From Bacteroidaceae bacterium (GTDB lineage: Bacteria; Bacteroidota; Bacteroidia; Bacteroidales; Bacteroidaceae): 35,882 nucleotides of DNA. The stretch is taken from positions 1 to 35,882 of the forward strand of contig JAFYWH010000106.1 of assembly GCA_017558175.1 (NCBI GenBank). The letters are read 5' to 3'. The notes under the pieces are model-generated. The model made no database searches, was not told where the DNA came from, and saw nothing but the letters and a program-made list of their open reading frames with translations. Within the stretch, counting starts at the first letter, position 1. The number at the start of each line of letters is the position of its first letter. Positions 22,789-31,048 of the stretch are shown in pieces. The translations under genes were made by a program, and so were the position numbers.

Positions 22789-24009
22789 TTAGGTGTATAT
22801 CAATGTCGACAGATAGTCTTCTGCAAACATCTCGTTCGATACTTCCCAAAGCTCTTGGGCGGTAAGGGCCTCGATTCGGCGGAAGGTGTCTTGCGGATCG
22901 TCCATCTTGCCATAGTGCAGGAAGGTCTTCGCCATGCTGAGGGCGGTGTTCTCCGCATTGTCTCGAGCGACTCCTATTTGTCCGATAATCTGTTTCTTGG
23001 CCGCGGCCAGTTGGGCAGAACTGAGCGGTTTGTCGCGAAGGCGCTTCAGTTCCTTCTTGACCAATCGGATGCAACGCTCCACATCGTCGTGCTCTGTGCC
23101 GAAGTAAATGCTGAATACACCAGTATCGGTGTACGAGGTGAGATTGGCTTCCACATTGTATACCAGTCCGCTCCGTTCGCGTAGGGCGACATTCAGTCGG
23201 CTATTCATGCCCGGTCCTCCCAAAATGTTGTTCAGGAGATAGAGGGCGGTACGCTTTTCGTTGTGGGCATCGTATCCTCGGCTGCCTATCATGACATGAG
23301 CCTGATGGGTGTCCCGATGCAAGGTCAAGGTCTTTGGCACATAGACGTCGGGACGTTTGCGGGAAAACGCTTCGGCGTTTGAGGTCAAACCTGCCGTCGC
23401 TTTCTCTACGAGTCTAACTACCTTTTTGAAATCCACGTTGCCTTGAACGAAGAAGATGGCATTCTCCGGTCGATAGAATCGGGAGGTAAAGCGGAGGGCA
23501 TCTTCGCTCTTGAACTGACGGAGTAAGTCGGGCTTGCCCAAAATGTTCCGGCCCAACGGATGGTTGGGGAAGAGCAGCTCTTCGAAATCATCGAATATCA
23601 GCTCCGAAGGACTGTCTTCGTAGCTCTGTATCTCGTCGATGATGACTTCCACTTCCTTCTCTATCTCGGATTGAGGGAAAGTGCTATGGAAAACGATGTC
23701 GGCCAACAATTCCACCGCACGGGGGAAGTGTTCTACCAGAAAGGCACTATAAACCACCGTCTCTTCCTTATTAGTATAGGCGTTGAGGTCGCCACCCACG
23801 TGTTCCATCCGGTTCAGGATGTGCCAAGAGTGGCGTTTCTGTGTGCCTTTGAAGAGGAGGTGTTCCACGAAATGCGCCATGCCTTGTTCGTTGTCGGCCT
23901 CATCGCGTGTGCCGGCATCGATGGCAAATCCACAATAAGCCACCGCCGACTGGTTGGGCGAATGGATAATGCGGATGCCGTTGGGCAATGTATGTGTGTT
24001 ATATGTCAT
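22789..24009 (-). CDS. M16-family zinc protease (insulinase/processing peptidase type)
   Basis: 406 aa. The inverted zinc motif HFVEH (His46, Glu49, His50) is followed 76 residues later by Glu126 (VIIDEIQ), the exact spacing of M16 peptidases. It also has the LNRMEHVGGDLNAYTNKEETVVYSAF segment and a C-terminal inactive-like half with GSRGYDAHNEKRTALYLLNNILGGPGMNSRLN. The size is that of a single-chain M16B subunit. No signal peptide is visible, so it is probably cytoplasmic, cleaving small unfolded peptides. A perfect -7 box (TATTTTTG) lies about 30 bases upstream. GH95 follows in the same direction after 31 bases; the pairing has no clear functional logic. Confidence 0.92.
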   Translation of the reverse strand: MTYNTHTLPNGIRIIHSPNQSAVAYCGFAIDAGTRDEADNEQGMAHFVEHLLFKGTQKRHSWHILNRMEHVGGDLNAYTNKEETVVYSAFLVEHFPRAVELLADIVFHSTFPQSEIEKEVEVIIDEIQSYEDSPSELIFDDFEELLFPNHPLGRNILGKPDLLRQFKSEDALRFTSRFYRPENAIFFVQGNVDFKKVVRLVEKATAGLTSNAEAFSRKRPDVYVPKTLTLHRDTHQAHVMIGSRGYDAHNEKRTALYLLNNILGGPGMNSRLNVALRERSGLVYNVEANLTSYTDTGVFSIYFGTEHDDVERCIRLVKKELKRLRDKPLSSAQLAAAKKQIIGQIGVARDNAENTALSMAKTFLHYGKMDDPQDTFRRIEALTAQELWEVSNEMFAEDYLSTLIYT

Positions 24010-24038
24010 TGTTTTTGTTCTTTTCAGCGTCTAAGGTA

Positions 24039-24089
24039 CAAAAATACAACAAAAGTTATTGTTCTTCTTCAAAAAATACGCATATTTGT
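24039..24089. promoter_or_regulatory. Divergent promoters for M16 (minus) and LOG operon (plus)
   Basis: Minus strand: TATTTTTG at 24046-24039 is a perfect -7 element for the M16 gene. Plus strand: CATATTTG (24082-24089) with ATTG 19 bp upstream is a one-mismatch promoter, placing initiation about 17 bases before the LOG start at 24110. Confidence 0.5.
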
Positions 24090-24109
24090 ATGTTATATGT
24101 AAAATAAAG

Positions 24110-24643
24110 ATGGAAAGGATTGGTATTTTCTGTTCGGCTGCCGATGATATTGAGGCCGTTTACTTTGAAAAGGCTCAGGAACTGGGCGCTTGGCTTGGTG
24201 AAAACAAGAAGACATTGGTCTATGGTGGTGCCAACCTCGGACTGATGGAGTGCATAGCCAAGGCTGCCAAGGAGCAGGGGGCTTTCATCATGGGTATCGT
24301 CCCTACCAAACTGGAAGAACGGGGAGCGGTGAGCGATTTGTTGGATGTCACCTTCCGGGTTGACAATCTGAGCGAACGGAAGGATACGATGCTCTGCGAA
24401 TCGGATGTGTTGGTAGCCCTGCCGGGTGGAGTCGGCACGTTGGATGAGGTCTTTCATGTGATGGCATCGGCCAGCATCGGCTATCATACCAAGAAAGTCA
24501 TTTTCTACAATGTAAATGGCTTTTGGGATGACTTGTTGGCGCTCTTGCAACGAATGAGGGAACAACGTTTTGCCCGCAAGCCGTGGGATAATTTCTGTCT
24601 TGTAGCCAATAACATAGAAGAATTGAAAGAACAACTTAAATGA
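24110..24643 (+). CDS. LOG-family phosphoribohydrolase (TIGR00730 type)
   Basis: 177 aa from ATG 24110; an in-frame TTG at 24059 would add 17 residues upstream of the first beta-strand and overlaps the promoter, so it is rejected. The Rossmann-like fold shows YGGANLGLM and the family signature LPGGVGTLDEVF (PGGxGTxxE). It also has the SERKDTML segment with the Arg/Lys pair that binds the nucleotide phosphate. The family was once called lysine decarboxylase; characterised members release free base from nucleoside 5'-monophosphates. It heads a three-gene operon with the SIS isomerase (10-base gap) and the PfkB kinase (6-base gap). Confidence 0.92.
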   Translation: MERIGIFCSAADDIEAVYFEKAQELGAWLGENKKTLVYGGANLGLMECIAKAAKEQGAFIMGIVPTKLEERGAVSDLLDVTFRVDNLSERKDTMLCESDVLVALPGGVGTLDEVFHVMASASIGYHTKKVIFYNVNGFWDDLLALLQRMREQRFARKPWDNFCLVANNIEELKEQLK

Positions 24644-24653
24644 ATATAGACTT

Positions 24654-25256
24654 ATGAAGGATTCTATCAGTGAATTGTTGAAGAAAGAAGCGCAGGCCGT
24701 AGCAAACATTCCGGTAACAGACGCTTTTGAAGAAGCTGTAAATCTGATTGTTGAACAAGTGCATCAGAAGAAAGGCAAGCTCGTGACATCGGGCATGGGT
24801 AAGGCCGGTCAGATTGCCATGAACATTGCCACTACATTCTGCTCTACAGGTATTCCTGCCGTGTTCCTCCACCCGAGTGAAGCACAACATGGCGATTTGG
24901 GCGTAGTGCAGGAAAACGATGTGATGTTGCTCATCTCGAATTCCGGCAAGACCAATGAGATTGTGGCCTTGACCAAGTTGGCTCATATCTTGAACCCGAA
25001 TTTGAAATATATTGTCATCACCGGAAATCCGGACAGCCCTTTGGCGAAGGAAGCCGATATCTGTTTGGCTACCGGTCATCCGGATGAAGTCTGCTTGTTG
25101 GGCATGACGCCAACTACATCGACCACGGTTATGACCGTCATTGGCGACATCTTGGTTGTAGAAACCATGCGCAAGACTCAATTCACCATCGAGGAATATA
25201 GCAAGCGCCACCATGGAGGCTATTTGGGAGAACGTTCCCGCGAATTAAGCAAGTAA
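24654..25256 (+). CDS. SIS-domain sugar isomerase, KpsF/GutQ-like without CBS domains
   Basis: 200 aa, a single SIS domain. Visible motifs are VTSGMGKAGQIAMNIATTFCSTG, FLHPSEAQHGDLGVV and LLISNSGKTNEIVAL, the phosphosugar-binding Ser/Thr loop. They match the KdsD/KpsF/GutQ arabinose 5-phosphate isomerase family, but the C-terminal CBS pair of the ~330-aa enzymes is absent. This short form is common in Bacteroidetes and still likely interconverts ribulose 5-phosphate and arabinose 5-phosphate for Kdo synthesis, or a related phosphosugar pair. Its place between the LOG hydrolase and a PfkB kinase suggests pentose/hexose phosphate metabolism. Confidence 0.88.
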   Translation: MKDSISELLKKEAQAVANIPVTDAFEEAVNLIVEQVHQKKGKLVTSGMGKAGQIAMNIATTFCSTGIPAVFLHPSEAQHGDLGVVQENDVMLLISNSGKTNEIVALTKLAHILNPNLKYIVITGNPDSPLAKEADICLATGHPDEVCLLGMTPTTSTTVMTVIGDILVVETMRKTQFTIEEYSKRHHGGYLGERSRELSK

Positions 25257-25262
25257 ATCGAT

Positions 25263-26180
25263 ATGAGAAGAGTAATAGGAATAGGTGAAACCATATTGGA
25301 CCTCCTATTCAAGAACAATCAACCGACGGTAGCCGTTCCGGGTGGTTCGGTTTTCAATGGCCTGGTGTCATTGGGCCGTGCCGGAGCCAATGTGACATTC
25401 ATCAGCGAAGTGGGTGGTGACAAGGTAGGCAACATTATCCTCGATTTCATGAAGGACAATGGAATCAGTACGGACAATGTCATGGTCTATCCCGATCGTA
25501 AGTCGCCCATTTCCTTGGCATTCTTGAACGAAAAGAACGATGCCGAATATTCCTTCTATAAGGACTATCCGAGTCTTCGTCTCGATGTAGAGATGCCGGA
25601 GGTAACCAGCGATGACATCATCATGTTCGGCTCGTTTTATGCCATCACACCTCAACTCCGCGATAAGGTAAAGGAATTGCTCGATAAGGCACGCGAGGCA
25701 GGAGCTATCATTTATTATGATGTGAACTTCCGAAGCACACATGCCAGCGAAGCCATCAAACTCATGCCGACTATCCTGGAGAACTTCGAATATGCCGACA
25801 TTGTGCGTGGTTCTACTGAGGACTTTGAAAACATGTTTGGAATGACCGATGCCGATAAGATTTATCAACATAAGGTAGGCTTCTATTGTCCGCGATTCAT
25901 CTGCACCAACGGAGGCGAAGGCTTGTGCTTGCGCACCAAGACGATGAAGAAAGACTATCCGGTAGCACCTCTTCAGACGGTGAGTACGATTGGTGCGGGC
26001 GATAACTTCAATGCCGGTTTGGTATTCGGCTTGTTGAAGAACCGTATCCGCAAGGCCGACCTCGATGAACTGACCGAAGCCGACTGGGACAAGATTGTCG
26101 CCAGTGGCATGTCGTTCAGTCGCGAAGTGTGTGCAAGCTTGGACAATTACATATCAAAAGAATTCGCTGCTTCTCTATAA
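25263..26180 (+). CDS. PfkB-family carbohydrate kinase (fructokinase-like)
   Basis: 305 aa. N-terminal GIGETILDLLF and GGSVFNGLVSLGRAGANVTFISEVGGDKVG match the first PfkB signature region, and STIGAGDNFNAGLVFGLL is the second signature with the catalytic Asp of GAGD. Members phosphorylate sugars or nucleosides with ATP; the group to which this resembles most is annotated as fructokinase, but substrate is not determined. It ends the LOG-SIS-PfkB operon. Its last 34 bases overlap the 3' end of the convergent M1 peptidase gene, and no terminator separates the two. Confidence 0.9.
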   Translation: MRRVIGIGETILDLLFKNNQPTVAVPGGSVFNGLVSLGRAGANVTFISEVGGDKVGNIILDFMKDNGISTDNVMVYPDRKSPISLAFLNEKNDAEYSFYKDYPSLRLDVEMPEVTSDDIIMFGSFYAITPQLRDKVKELLDKAREAGAIIYYDVNFRSTHASEAIKLMPTILENFEYADIVRGSTEDFENMFGMTDADKIYQHKVGFYCPRFICTNGGEGLCLRTKTMKKDYPVAPLQTVSTIGAGDNFNAGLVFGLLKNRIRKADLDELTEADWDKIVASGMSFSREVCASLDNYISKEFAASL

Positions 26181-28660
26181 AGCGGCCAAGCTGCTTGTAA
26201 TATTTTGTTCTTGAGCAAGGAGGGATAATCGGGATGGGCTTTGAAGAAAGCTTGTAATTCCTGGTATGCCTCTTTGCTCTTGTAGTTTCCAAGGAGGGCA
26301 TTTGCCCAATTCTTCGGGAAGAAGATGTCACCCGTGCGTTGCACTTCTTGCAACACTTCCAATCCCGGGCGGATATACTTCACTGAATAAGGTTGGCGCA
26401 ACGGATGATTCAAGTAACTCAAGGCACTGGCTGCCCAAGGTTCGATGCGACGATTCTCGGCTTTCAAAAGCGATTGGAAGAAGGTATCCATCTGTAAGGT
26501 GTCGGGTGTAACGGCCTGTACGATGAAATCGAATTGGCGCTGGCGATCAGGATTAGTGATGCGTTTGCGTTGCGTATCCCGGATGCTTTCGTACTTCTCT
26601 GGCAAATGCAAAGCAAGTTCGTAAGCCATGGTCATATAGTCGCGTTCATTCAGCATCGGGTGCGATTGCGTATCCCATATTTGGTAGAGCTTGTCAATGC
26701 TTTTGCTCGCTTGTGCATTCGAGATGAGCGAACGTGTGAGTTGCAAGCGACAAGAAGCAAGCGGATGCTTTTCGGCCCATTCCCAAACCAATTCTTCCAA
26801 TTTTTCATCCTTCAGCTTTTGCAAAGGTCCGCCCAGATAGCCACAAATGGTGGAGGCGGTCAGAGCATTCTTTTCGGTCTTCAATCCGTTGAGCAAGGCA
26901 TTCATCCATTCCTTGTCTGAAATCAAGTTGGCTTGATAGTTCTCGTATAGCATCATGAGGAGCGATTGGCGGGCGGTGTCGTCCGTGGTTTCTTGCCAAT
27001 GTGCCAAAAGCCATTCGCGACTTTGTTCATCGGGAATAAAGAGCCCATAGCCTCTTCCATCGGTATTTGGCAAAATGGCTTGGGTGCCAAGTGGAACGGT
27101 GAGGGCGTATGTTTCGTGGTTCAAGTTGACTTCTATGGTGGTGCTTTCATCACCCAGGAAGGTGATTTGGAAACGTTGTGGCCATAGCAAGCCTCGGTTC
27201 AGCGGATCGCGTTGGCGGATTTCCAATTGTCCGCATCGGTTGGTGAAGGTGATGTGTGGCATACCTTTCTGGTTTACCCATACATCGCTGAAGGTGGCCA
27301 AGTCTTCTTCGCTTTTGGCATCGAGGATGGCAATCAGGTCATCCCAAGTGGCATTGCCATAGGCATGGGCTTTCAAGTATTCGCGGATGCCCTCTTGGTA
27401 AGCCTCTTCGCCCATGATTTCTACCAACTTCTGCATCATGACCGGAGCTTTATTATAAATAATGTTACCATAAATAAGCCCTGCATTGCGGAGGTTATCC
27501 AATGGTTGGCGGATGGAATTGCTTCCCAAGGTGCGGTCTTCTGCCAAGGAAGCAGCCGTGTAAGTCTTTATCCAATTGAGCGAATGGTTTACGCTCGGGA
27601 AGAGAGGTTCGGTGATACAAGCCGCAAAGTAGTTGGCAAAGACTTCTTTGGTCCATACATCGTTGAACCAATCCATGGTCACGAAGTCGCCAAACCACAT
27701 GTGTGCCGTTTCGTGGGCAATGAGTTTGGCACGTGCCAATTCCTCGTCCAAAGTAGGATGCTCGCTGAGGAACATGCGTGTATCATTATATAAGGTAGCT
27801 CCAGTATGCTCCATGCCTCCGTATTGAAAGCCTGGTAAGATGATGAAGCTATATTTGGCAAAGGGATAGGAGATATCGGTGTAATCCTCCAACCAATGAA
27901 GCGAAGAAGCCACTTGTTGGAAGATGATGTCCAGTTGTGCCACCTTCTTCGGGTCGGTTTCCCGATGATAAGCGGTAAGGATGCGTTCGCCATCGGCATA
28001 TTCCACTTTCTTTAATTTGCCTACCACGAAAGAGAACAGATAAGTGCTCAAAGGTTCGGTAGGGCGGAAGGCGATGTGCTTTCGGCCATCGGTGATGGTC
28101 TCCGATTCAACGGAGGTATTCGATACGGCTTCCCATTCAGTGGGTACTTCCAATTGCAAGGTGAACTTAGCCTTCAGGTTAGGTTGCTCGAAGCAAGGGA
28201 AGACGGTGCGGGCACGGTCGGGCACCAACAGGGTGTAAAGAAATTCGTCGTTGCGATTGAGTGATTGGTTACCGGCGGTGAAGCAGATATGTACTTCGTT
28301 TTCACCCTTTTGGCTGGCAGACTTCGGTAAGATGATGTGCTCGTTGAGGAAACGATATTCGCAAGGCTGTCCATTGATGGAAACCGTTTTGATCTTATCC
28401 TCGCTTTCGCGGAAGTCGAGGATGATTTCTTGCGGATGTTGAAGGGTGAACTGAATTCGTGCTTCCCCTTCTACAGCTTCTTGCTTTTGCTCGGGGATAG
28501 AGAAGGAGAGGACATACTTCAAGTCCTTGATTTCTTGTTTGCGAAGTTGGGCGAGTTCCAATGAAATGCCCTCTTCGTAAAGTTTATGGTTCTTATCATT
28601 GGCTTGGCAGCTTCCGAGAAGGAGACAAACTGCCAATGCCAAGTATTTGAATGTCTTCAT
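26147..28660 (-). CDS. M1-family aminopeptidase lipoprotein
   Basis: 837 aa. A lipobox cysteine at residue 18 (LLGSC) predicts an anchored periplasmic or outer-membrane enzyme. The exopeptidase motif is YGGMEHTGA (281-288, the GxMEN-like site with His in place of Asn), and the zinc site is HETAH (316-320) with Glu339 eighteen residues on, as in all active M1 peptidases. The remaining C-terminal ~380 residues are helical (ERAP1-like). It removes N-terminal residues from peptides. It starts 5 bases after the mnmA stop, so both share one transcript. Its 3' end overlaps pfkB by 34 bp on the opposite strand. Confidence 0.92.
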   Translation of the reverse strand: MKTFKYLALAVCLLLGSCQANDKNHKLYEEGISLELAQLRKQEIKDLKYVLSFSIPEQKQEAVEGEARIQFTLQHPQEIILDFRESEDKIKTVSINGQPCEYRFLNEHIILPKSASQKGENEVHICFTAGNQSLNRNDEFLYTLLVPDRARTVFPCFEQPNLKAKFTLQLEVPTEWEAVSNTSVESETITDGRKHIAFRPTEPLSTYLFSFVVGKLKKVEYADGERILTAYHRETDPKKVAQLDIIFQQVASSLHWLEDYTDISYPFAKYSFIILPGFQYGGMEHTGATLYNDTRMFLSEHPTLDEELARAKLIAHETAHMWFGDFVTMDWFNDVWTKEVFANYFAACITEPLFPSVNHSLNWIKTYTAASLAEDRTLGSNSIRQPLDNLRNAGLIYGNIIYNKAPVMMQKLVEIMGEEAYQEGIREYLKAHAYGNATWDDLIAILDAKSEEDLATFSDVWVNQKGMPHITFTNRCGQLEIRQRDPLNRGLLWPQRFQITFLGDESTTIEVNLNHETYALTVPLGTQAILPNTDGRGYGLFIPDEQSREWLLAHWQETTDDTARQSLLMMLYENYQANLISDKEWMNALLNGLKTEKNALTASTICGYLGGPLQKLKDEKLEELVWEWAEKHPLASCRLQLTRSLISNAQASKSIDKLYQIWDTQSHPMLNERDYMTMAYELALHLPEKYESIRDTQRKRITNPDRQRQFDFIVQAVTPDTLQMDTFFQSLLKAENRRIEPWAASALSYLNHPLRQPYSVKYIRPGLEVLQEVQRTGDIFFPKNWANALLGNYKSKEAYQELQAFFKAHPDYPSLLKNKILQAAWPLYREAANSFDM

Positions 28661-28665
28661 GGTGA

Positions 28666-29799
28666 TTATTTAAAATGTTCCATATTGTCTGCTGCCAGCT
28701 TCTTGACTTTTCGTTGCGAAGCAATGAAGGCACCTCCCAAGACTCGTTGACCATCGTAGAATACGGCCGATTGACCCGGAGTGATGGCTGAGGCTTCTTC
28801 CAAGAAATGCACTAACATCTGTCCGTTTTCAAGTGGAAGCACTTTGCAAGGGATGGGTTTGCTACGATAACGGATGCGTACCGTCAGATTCTCGCAATTC
28901 AGCACTTCGTTTGTGTCAATCAGTATGGCATCTTCTACGAGCATATCTTCGGCTTTCAGGTCTTCGGCGGTTCCGAGCATCACCGTGTTCTTTTCGGCAT
29001 TGATGCGAAGGACGTGTGCCGGATGGCCCAAGGCAATGCCCAAGCCTTTGCGCTGGCCAATGGTATAATAAGGAAAGCCTTTGTGTTGGCCAATCTTTAC
29101 GCCTTTGCTATCGACAAAGAGGCCGGGGCCAATCTTCGTGTCGATATCGGGAATCTGTTGGCGGAGGAAGTCACGATAATCGCCTTCGATAAAGCAAACT
29201 TCCATGCTCTCCCCGTCTTTGGCTTTCGATTCAAACCCCTTCTGTTTCAGATATTCACGCACTTCTTGCTTGGTGTAGTTGCCCAATGGGAAAAGGAAAC
29301 GACGGAGAATCTTCTGAGGCAATCGCCAAAGGAAATAAGACTGGTCCTTGGTCATGTCATCGCCCGCTACAATGTAACGATTTCCGTTTCGTTCTTCCAA
29401 TCGGCAATAGTGTCCGGTGGAAATCCAGGCACAATCGGTTTGGTCGGCCCATTCGCAAAGGATGCGCTCCTTGAACAACGGATTGCACATCACGCAAGGG
29501 TTCGGAGTGCGGCCTTGCATGTATTCGTCGATGAAATACTTCACGATGACCTGTTTGAACTCTTCGCGGACATCGGCTACATGATGCTCGATACCCAAGC
29601 GTTCGGCCAAGGCACGGGCCTCGAGGATAAAGTTCGGCTCCTCTTGTTCCGGTGTCGCGAATTGCGACGCCACATCCCAGGTGCGCATGGTCACGCCCAC
29701 CACTTCATATCCCTGTTCTTGAAGCATGATGCAAGTGGCGGAACTGTCGATTCCACCGCTCATGCCTACCAATACTCTTTTCTCTTTCTGATTCTTCAT
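28666..29799 (-). CDS. mnmA: tRNA-specific 2-thiouridylase MnmA
   Basis: 377 aa from ATG 29799; an upstream in-frame start at 29868 would lie before the promoter and adds 23 residues ahead of the ATP loop. MnmA thiolates U34 of tRNA(Lys/Glu/Gln). The PP-loop is [13 protein letters not shown], the first catalytic cysteine is in TPNPCVMCN, and the second in [14 protein letters not shown], equivalent to the SxxxCFI site of E. coli. Also present are [21 protein letters not shown] and [10 protein letters not shown]. It is first of a two-gene transcript with the M1 peptidase. The proposed -7 box ends only 5 bases before the start codon, so the message may be leaderless. Confidence 0.95.
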   Translation of the reverse strand: MKNQKEKRVLVGMSGGIDSSATCIMLQEQGYEVVGVTMRTWDVASQFATPEQEEPNFILEARALAERLGIEHHVADVREEFKQVIVKYFIDEYMQGRTPNPCVMCNPLFKERILCEWADQTDCAWISTGHYCRLEERNGNRYIVAGDDMTKDQSYFLWRLPQKILRRFLFPLGNYTKQEVREYLKQKGFESKAKDGESMEVCFIEGDYRDFLRQQIPDIDTKIGPGLFVDSKGVKIGQHKGFPYYTIGQRKGLGIALGHPAHVLRINAEKNTVMLGTAEDLKAEDMLVEDAILIDTNEVLNCENLTVRIRYRSKPIPCKVLPLENGQMLVHFLEEASAITPGQSAVFYDGQRVLGGAFIASQRKVKKLAADNMEHFK

Positions 29800-29804
29800 A
29801 GCGA

Positions 29805-29836
29805 CAAAGATACAGACTTCGAGGCGTTTTATCAAA
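29805..29836 (-). promoter_or_regulatory. Consensus promoter of mnmA
   Basis: Minus strand: TTTG (29836-29833), a 20-bp spacer and TATCTTTG (29812-29805), an exact match. The start codon begins at 29799, so a start site 4-6 bases past the -7 box gives a leader of 0-2 nt. The -33 box falls at the junction between the first two units of array C. Confidence 0.75.
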
Positions 29837-29895
29837 AACGCGGAGGCGTTTTTAAAAAACGTCAGCATCTTTTAGGTAAAATGTCGGCGCGTTTA
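29814..29895. repeat. Tandem palindromic-unit array C (4 units) between divergent mnmA and ruvB
   Basis: 17-bp units lie at 29814-29830, 29836-29852, 29857-29873 and 29879-29895, with 4-5 bp spacers (periods 22, 21, 22). They include AAACGCGGAGGCGTTTT and AAACGTCAGCATCTTTT. The edges AAACG and GCGTTTT are the same as in arrays A and B while the unit centres differ. GCGTTTT-atca-AAAACGC (29824-29841) is a perfect palindrome across the first spacer. The array overlaps the mnmA promoter and adjoins the ruvB promoter. Confidence 0.72.
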
Positions 29896-29897
29896 TG

Positions 29898-29905
29898 TAT
29901 CTTTG
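29898..29905 (+). promoter_or_regulatory. -7 element of the ruvB promoter
   Basis: TATCTTTG matches the consensus and sits 19 bases before the ruvB ATG (29925). The -33 position is weak (TAGG at a 21-bp spacing), and it lies inside array C. Confidence 0.55.
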
Positions 29906-29924
29906 TTCTCCTAAGCGAAAAACA

Positions 29925-30947
29925 ATGAAAGAAGATTTTGACATTAGAGAACAACAGCTCAGCAAGAAGGAACGCGATTTCGAGAATGCCTTGCGTCCGT
30001 TGAACTTCAGCGATTTCAATGGACAGGACAAGGTAGTCGACAATCTGCGCATCTTCGTGAAGGCCGCCCGACTTCGTGCCGAGGCGCTTGACCATGTGTT
30101 GCTTCACGGCCCTCCGGGCTTGGGGAAGACCACACTGAGCAACATTATAGCGAATGAATTGGGAGTGGGATTCAAGGTGACATCCGGTCCTGTACTCGAT
30201 AAACCGGGCGACTTGGCAGGTGTCCTTACGAGCCTCGAACCAAACGATGTGCTTTTCATCGATGAAATCCATCGCCTGAGTCCGGTCGTGGAAGAATACT
30301 TGTATTCGGCCATGGAAGATTATCGCATCGATATCATGATTGATAAGGGACCTTCGGCTCGAAGCATCCAGTTGGAATTGAGTCCGTTTACGTTGGTGGG
30401 TGCAACCACCCGAAGCGGTTTGCTCACGGCCCCTCTTCGTGCTCGTTTCGGCATCAACCTCCACTTGGAGTATTACGACGATAGCATCTTGCGACGCATT
30501 ATCCAGCGTTCGGCAAGCATCCTCAATGTGCCTTGCGATGTAGAGGCAGCCGGCGAGATTGCTTCCCGAAGCCGAGGCACTCCGCGTATCGCCAACGCCT
30601 TGCTCCGCCGAGTGCGTGACTTTGCCCAGGTGAAAGGCAACGGACGCATCGATGTGGAGATTGCCCGTTATGCCCTCGAAGCCTTGAACATCGACCGATA
30701 TGGCTTGGATGAAATCGATAACAAGATTCTCACCACCATCATCGACAAGTTCAATGGAGGTCCGGTAGGCTTGACCACCATTGCTACGGCCCTCGGTGAA
30801 GACCCGGGTACGGTAGAAGAAGTATACGAACCGTTCCTCATCAAGGAAGGCTTCTTGAAGCGTACGCCTCGTGGTCGTGAAGTCACCGAATTGGCTTACA
30901 AGCATTTGGGACGAAGCAAATTTAGAGAACAAACGTTATTTGATTAA
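29925..30947 (+). CDS. ruvB: Holliday junction branch-migration ATPase RuvB
   Basis: 340 aa, the normal length. RuvB is the hexameric motor that with RuvA moves Holliday junctions. Walker A is [11 protein letters not shown], Walker [10 protein letters not shown], and the sensor/Arg-finger region is [19 protein letters not shown]. The C-terminal winged helix contains [28 protein letters not shown]. Start at ATG 29925 ([10 protein letters not shown]); an in-frame ATG at 29895 lies upstream of and inside the -7 box and is rejected. It is divergent from mnmA and followed after 101 bases by the flippase gene. Confidence 0.97.
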   Translation: MKEDFDIREQQLSKKERDFENALRPLNFSDFNGQDKVVDNLRIFVKAARLRAEALDHVLLHGPPGLGKTTLSNIIANELGVGFKVTSGPVLDKPGDLAGVLTSLEPNDVLFIDEIHRLSPVVEEYLYSAMEDYRIDIMIDKGPSARSIQLELSPFTLVGATTRSGLLTAPLRARFGINLHLEYYDDSILRRIIQRSASILNVPCDVEAAGEIASRSRGTPRIANALLRRVRDFAQVKGNGRIDVEIARYALEALNIDRYGLDEIDNKILTTIIDKFNGGPVGLTTIATALGEDPGTVEEVYEPFLIKEGFLKRTPRGREVTELAYKHLGRSKFREQTLFD

Positions 30948-30963
30948 ATGAAGAATGATGAAT

Positions 30964-31036
30964 TAAGAATGAAGAATCTTTTCCGTCCGGAGGTATTCTT
31001 CATTTTCCGAGCAAAGCGAGGGATTCTTCATTCTTA
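30964..31036. repeat. Inverted repeat between ruvB and the flippase gene
   Basis: TAAGAATGAAGAATC (30964-30978) and its exact reverse complement at 31022-31036 enclose an inner ATTCTTCATT copy and a GAGCAAAGCGAG stretch. This looks like a REP-type intergenic repeat related to the one at 32908-32984. It lacks a T tract, so readthrough from ruvB is possible. Confidence 0.65.
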
Positions 31037-31048
31037 GTTAAATTGATT

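Noticed and set aside
24059..24110. Longer LOG protein starting at TTG 24059
   Set aside because: The extra residues precede the first Rossmann strand and overlap the promoter elements; ATG 24110 fits the family start.
24056..24709. 217-aa minus-strand frame opposite the LOG gene
   Set aside because: Antisense shadow; the LOG reading frame has the PGGxGTxxE signature.
29862..30932. 356-aa minus-strand frame opposite ruvB
   Set aside because: Shadow of ruvB; its translation shows no domain, and ruvB on the other strand is unmistakable.
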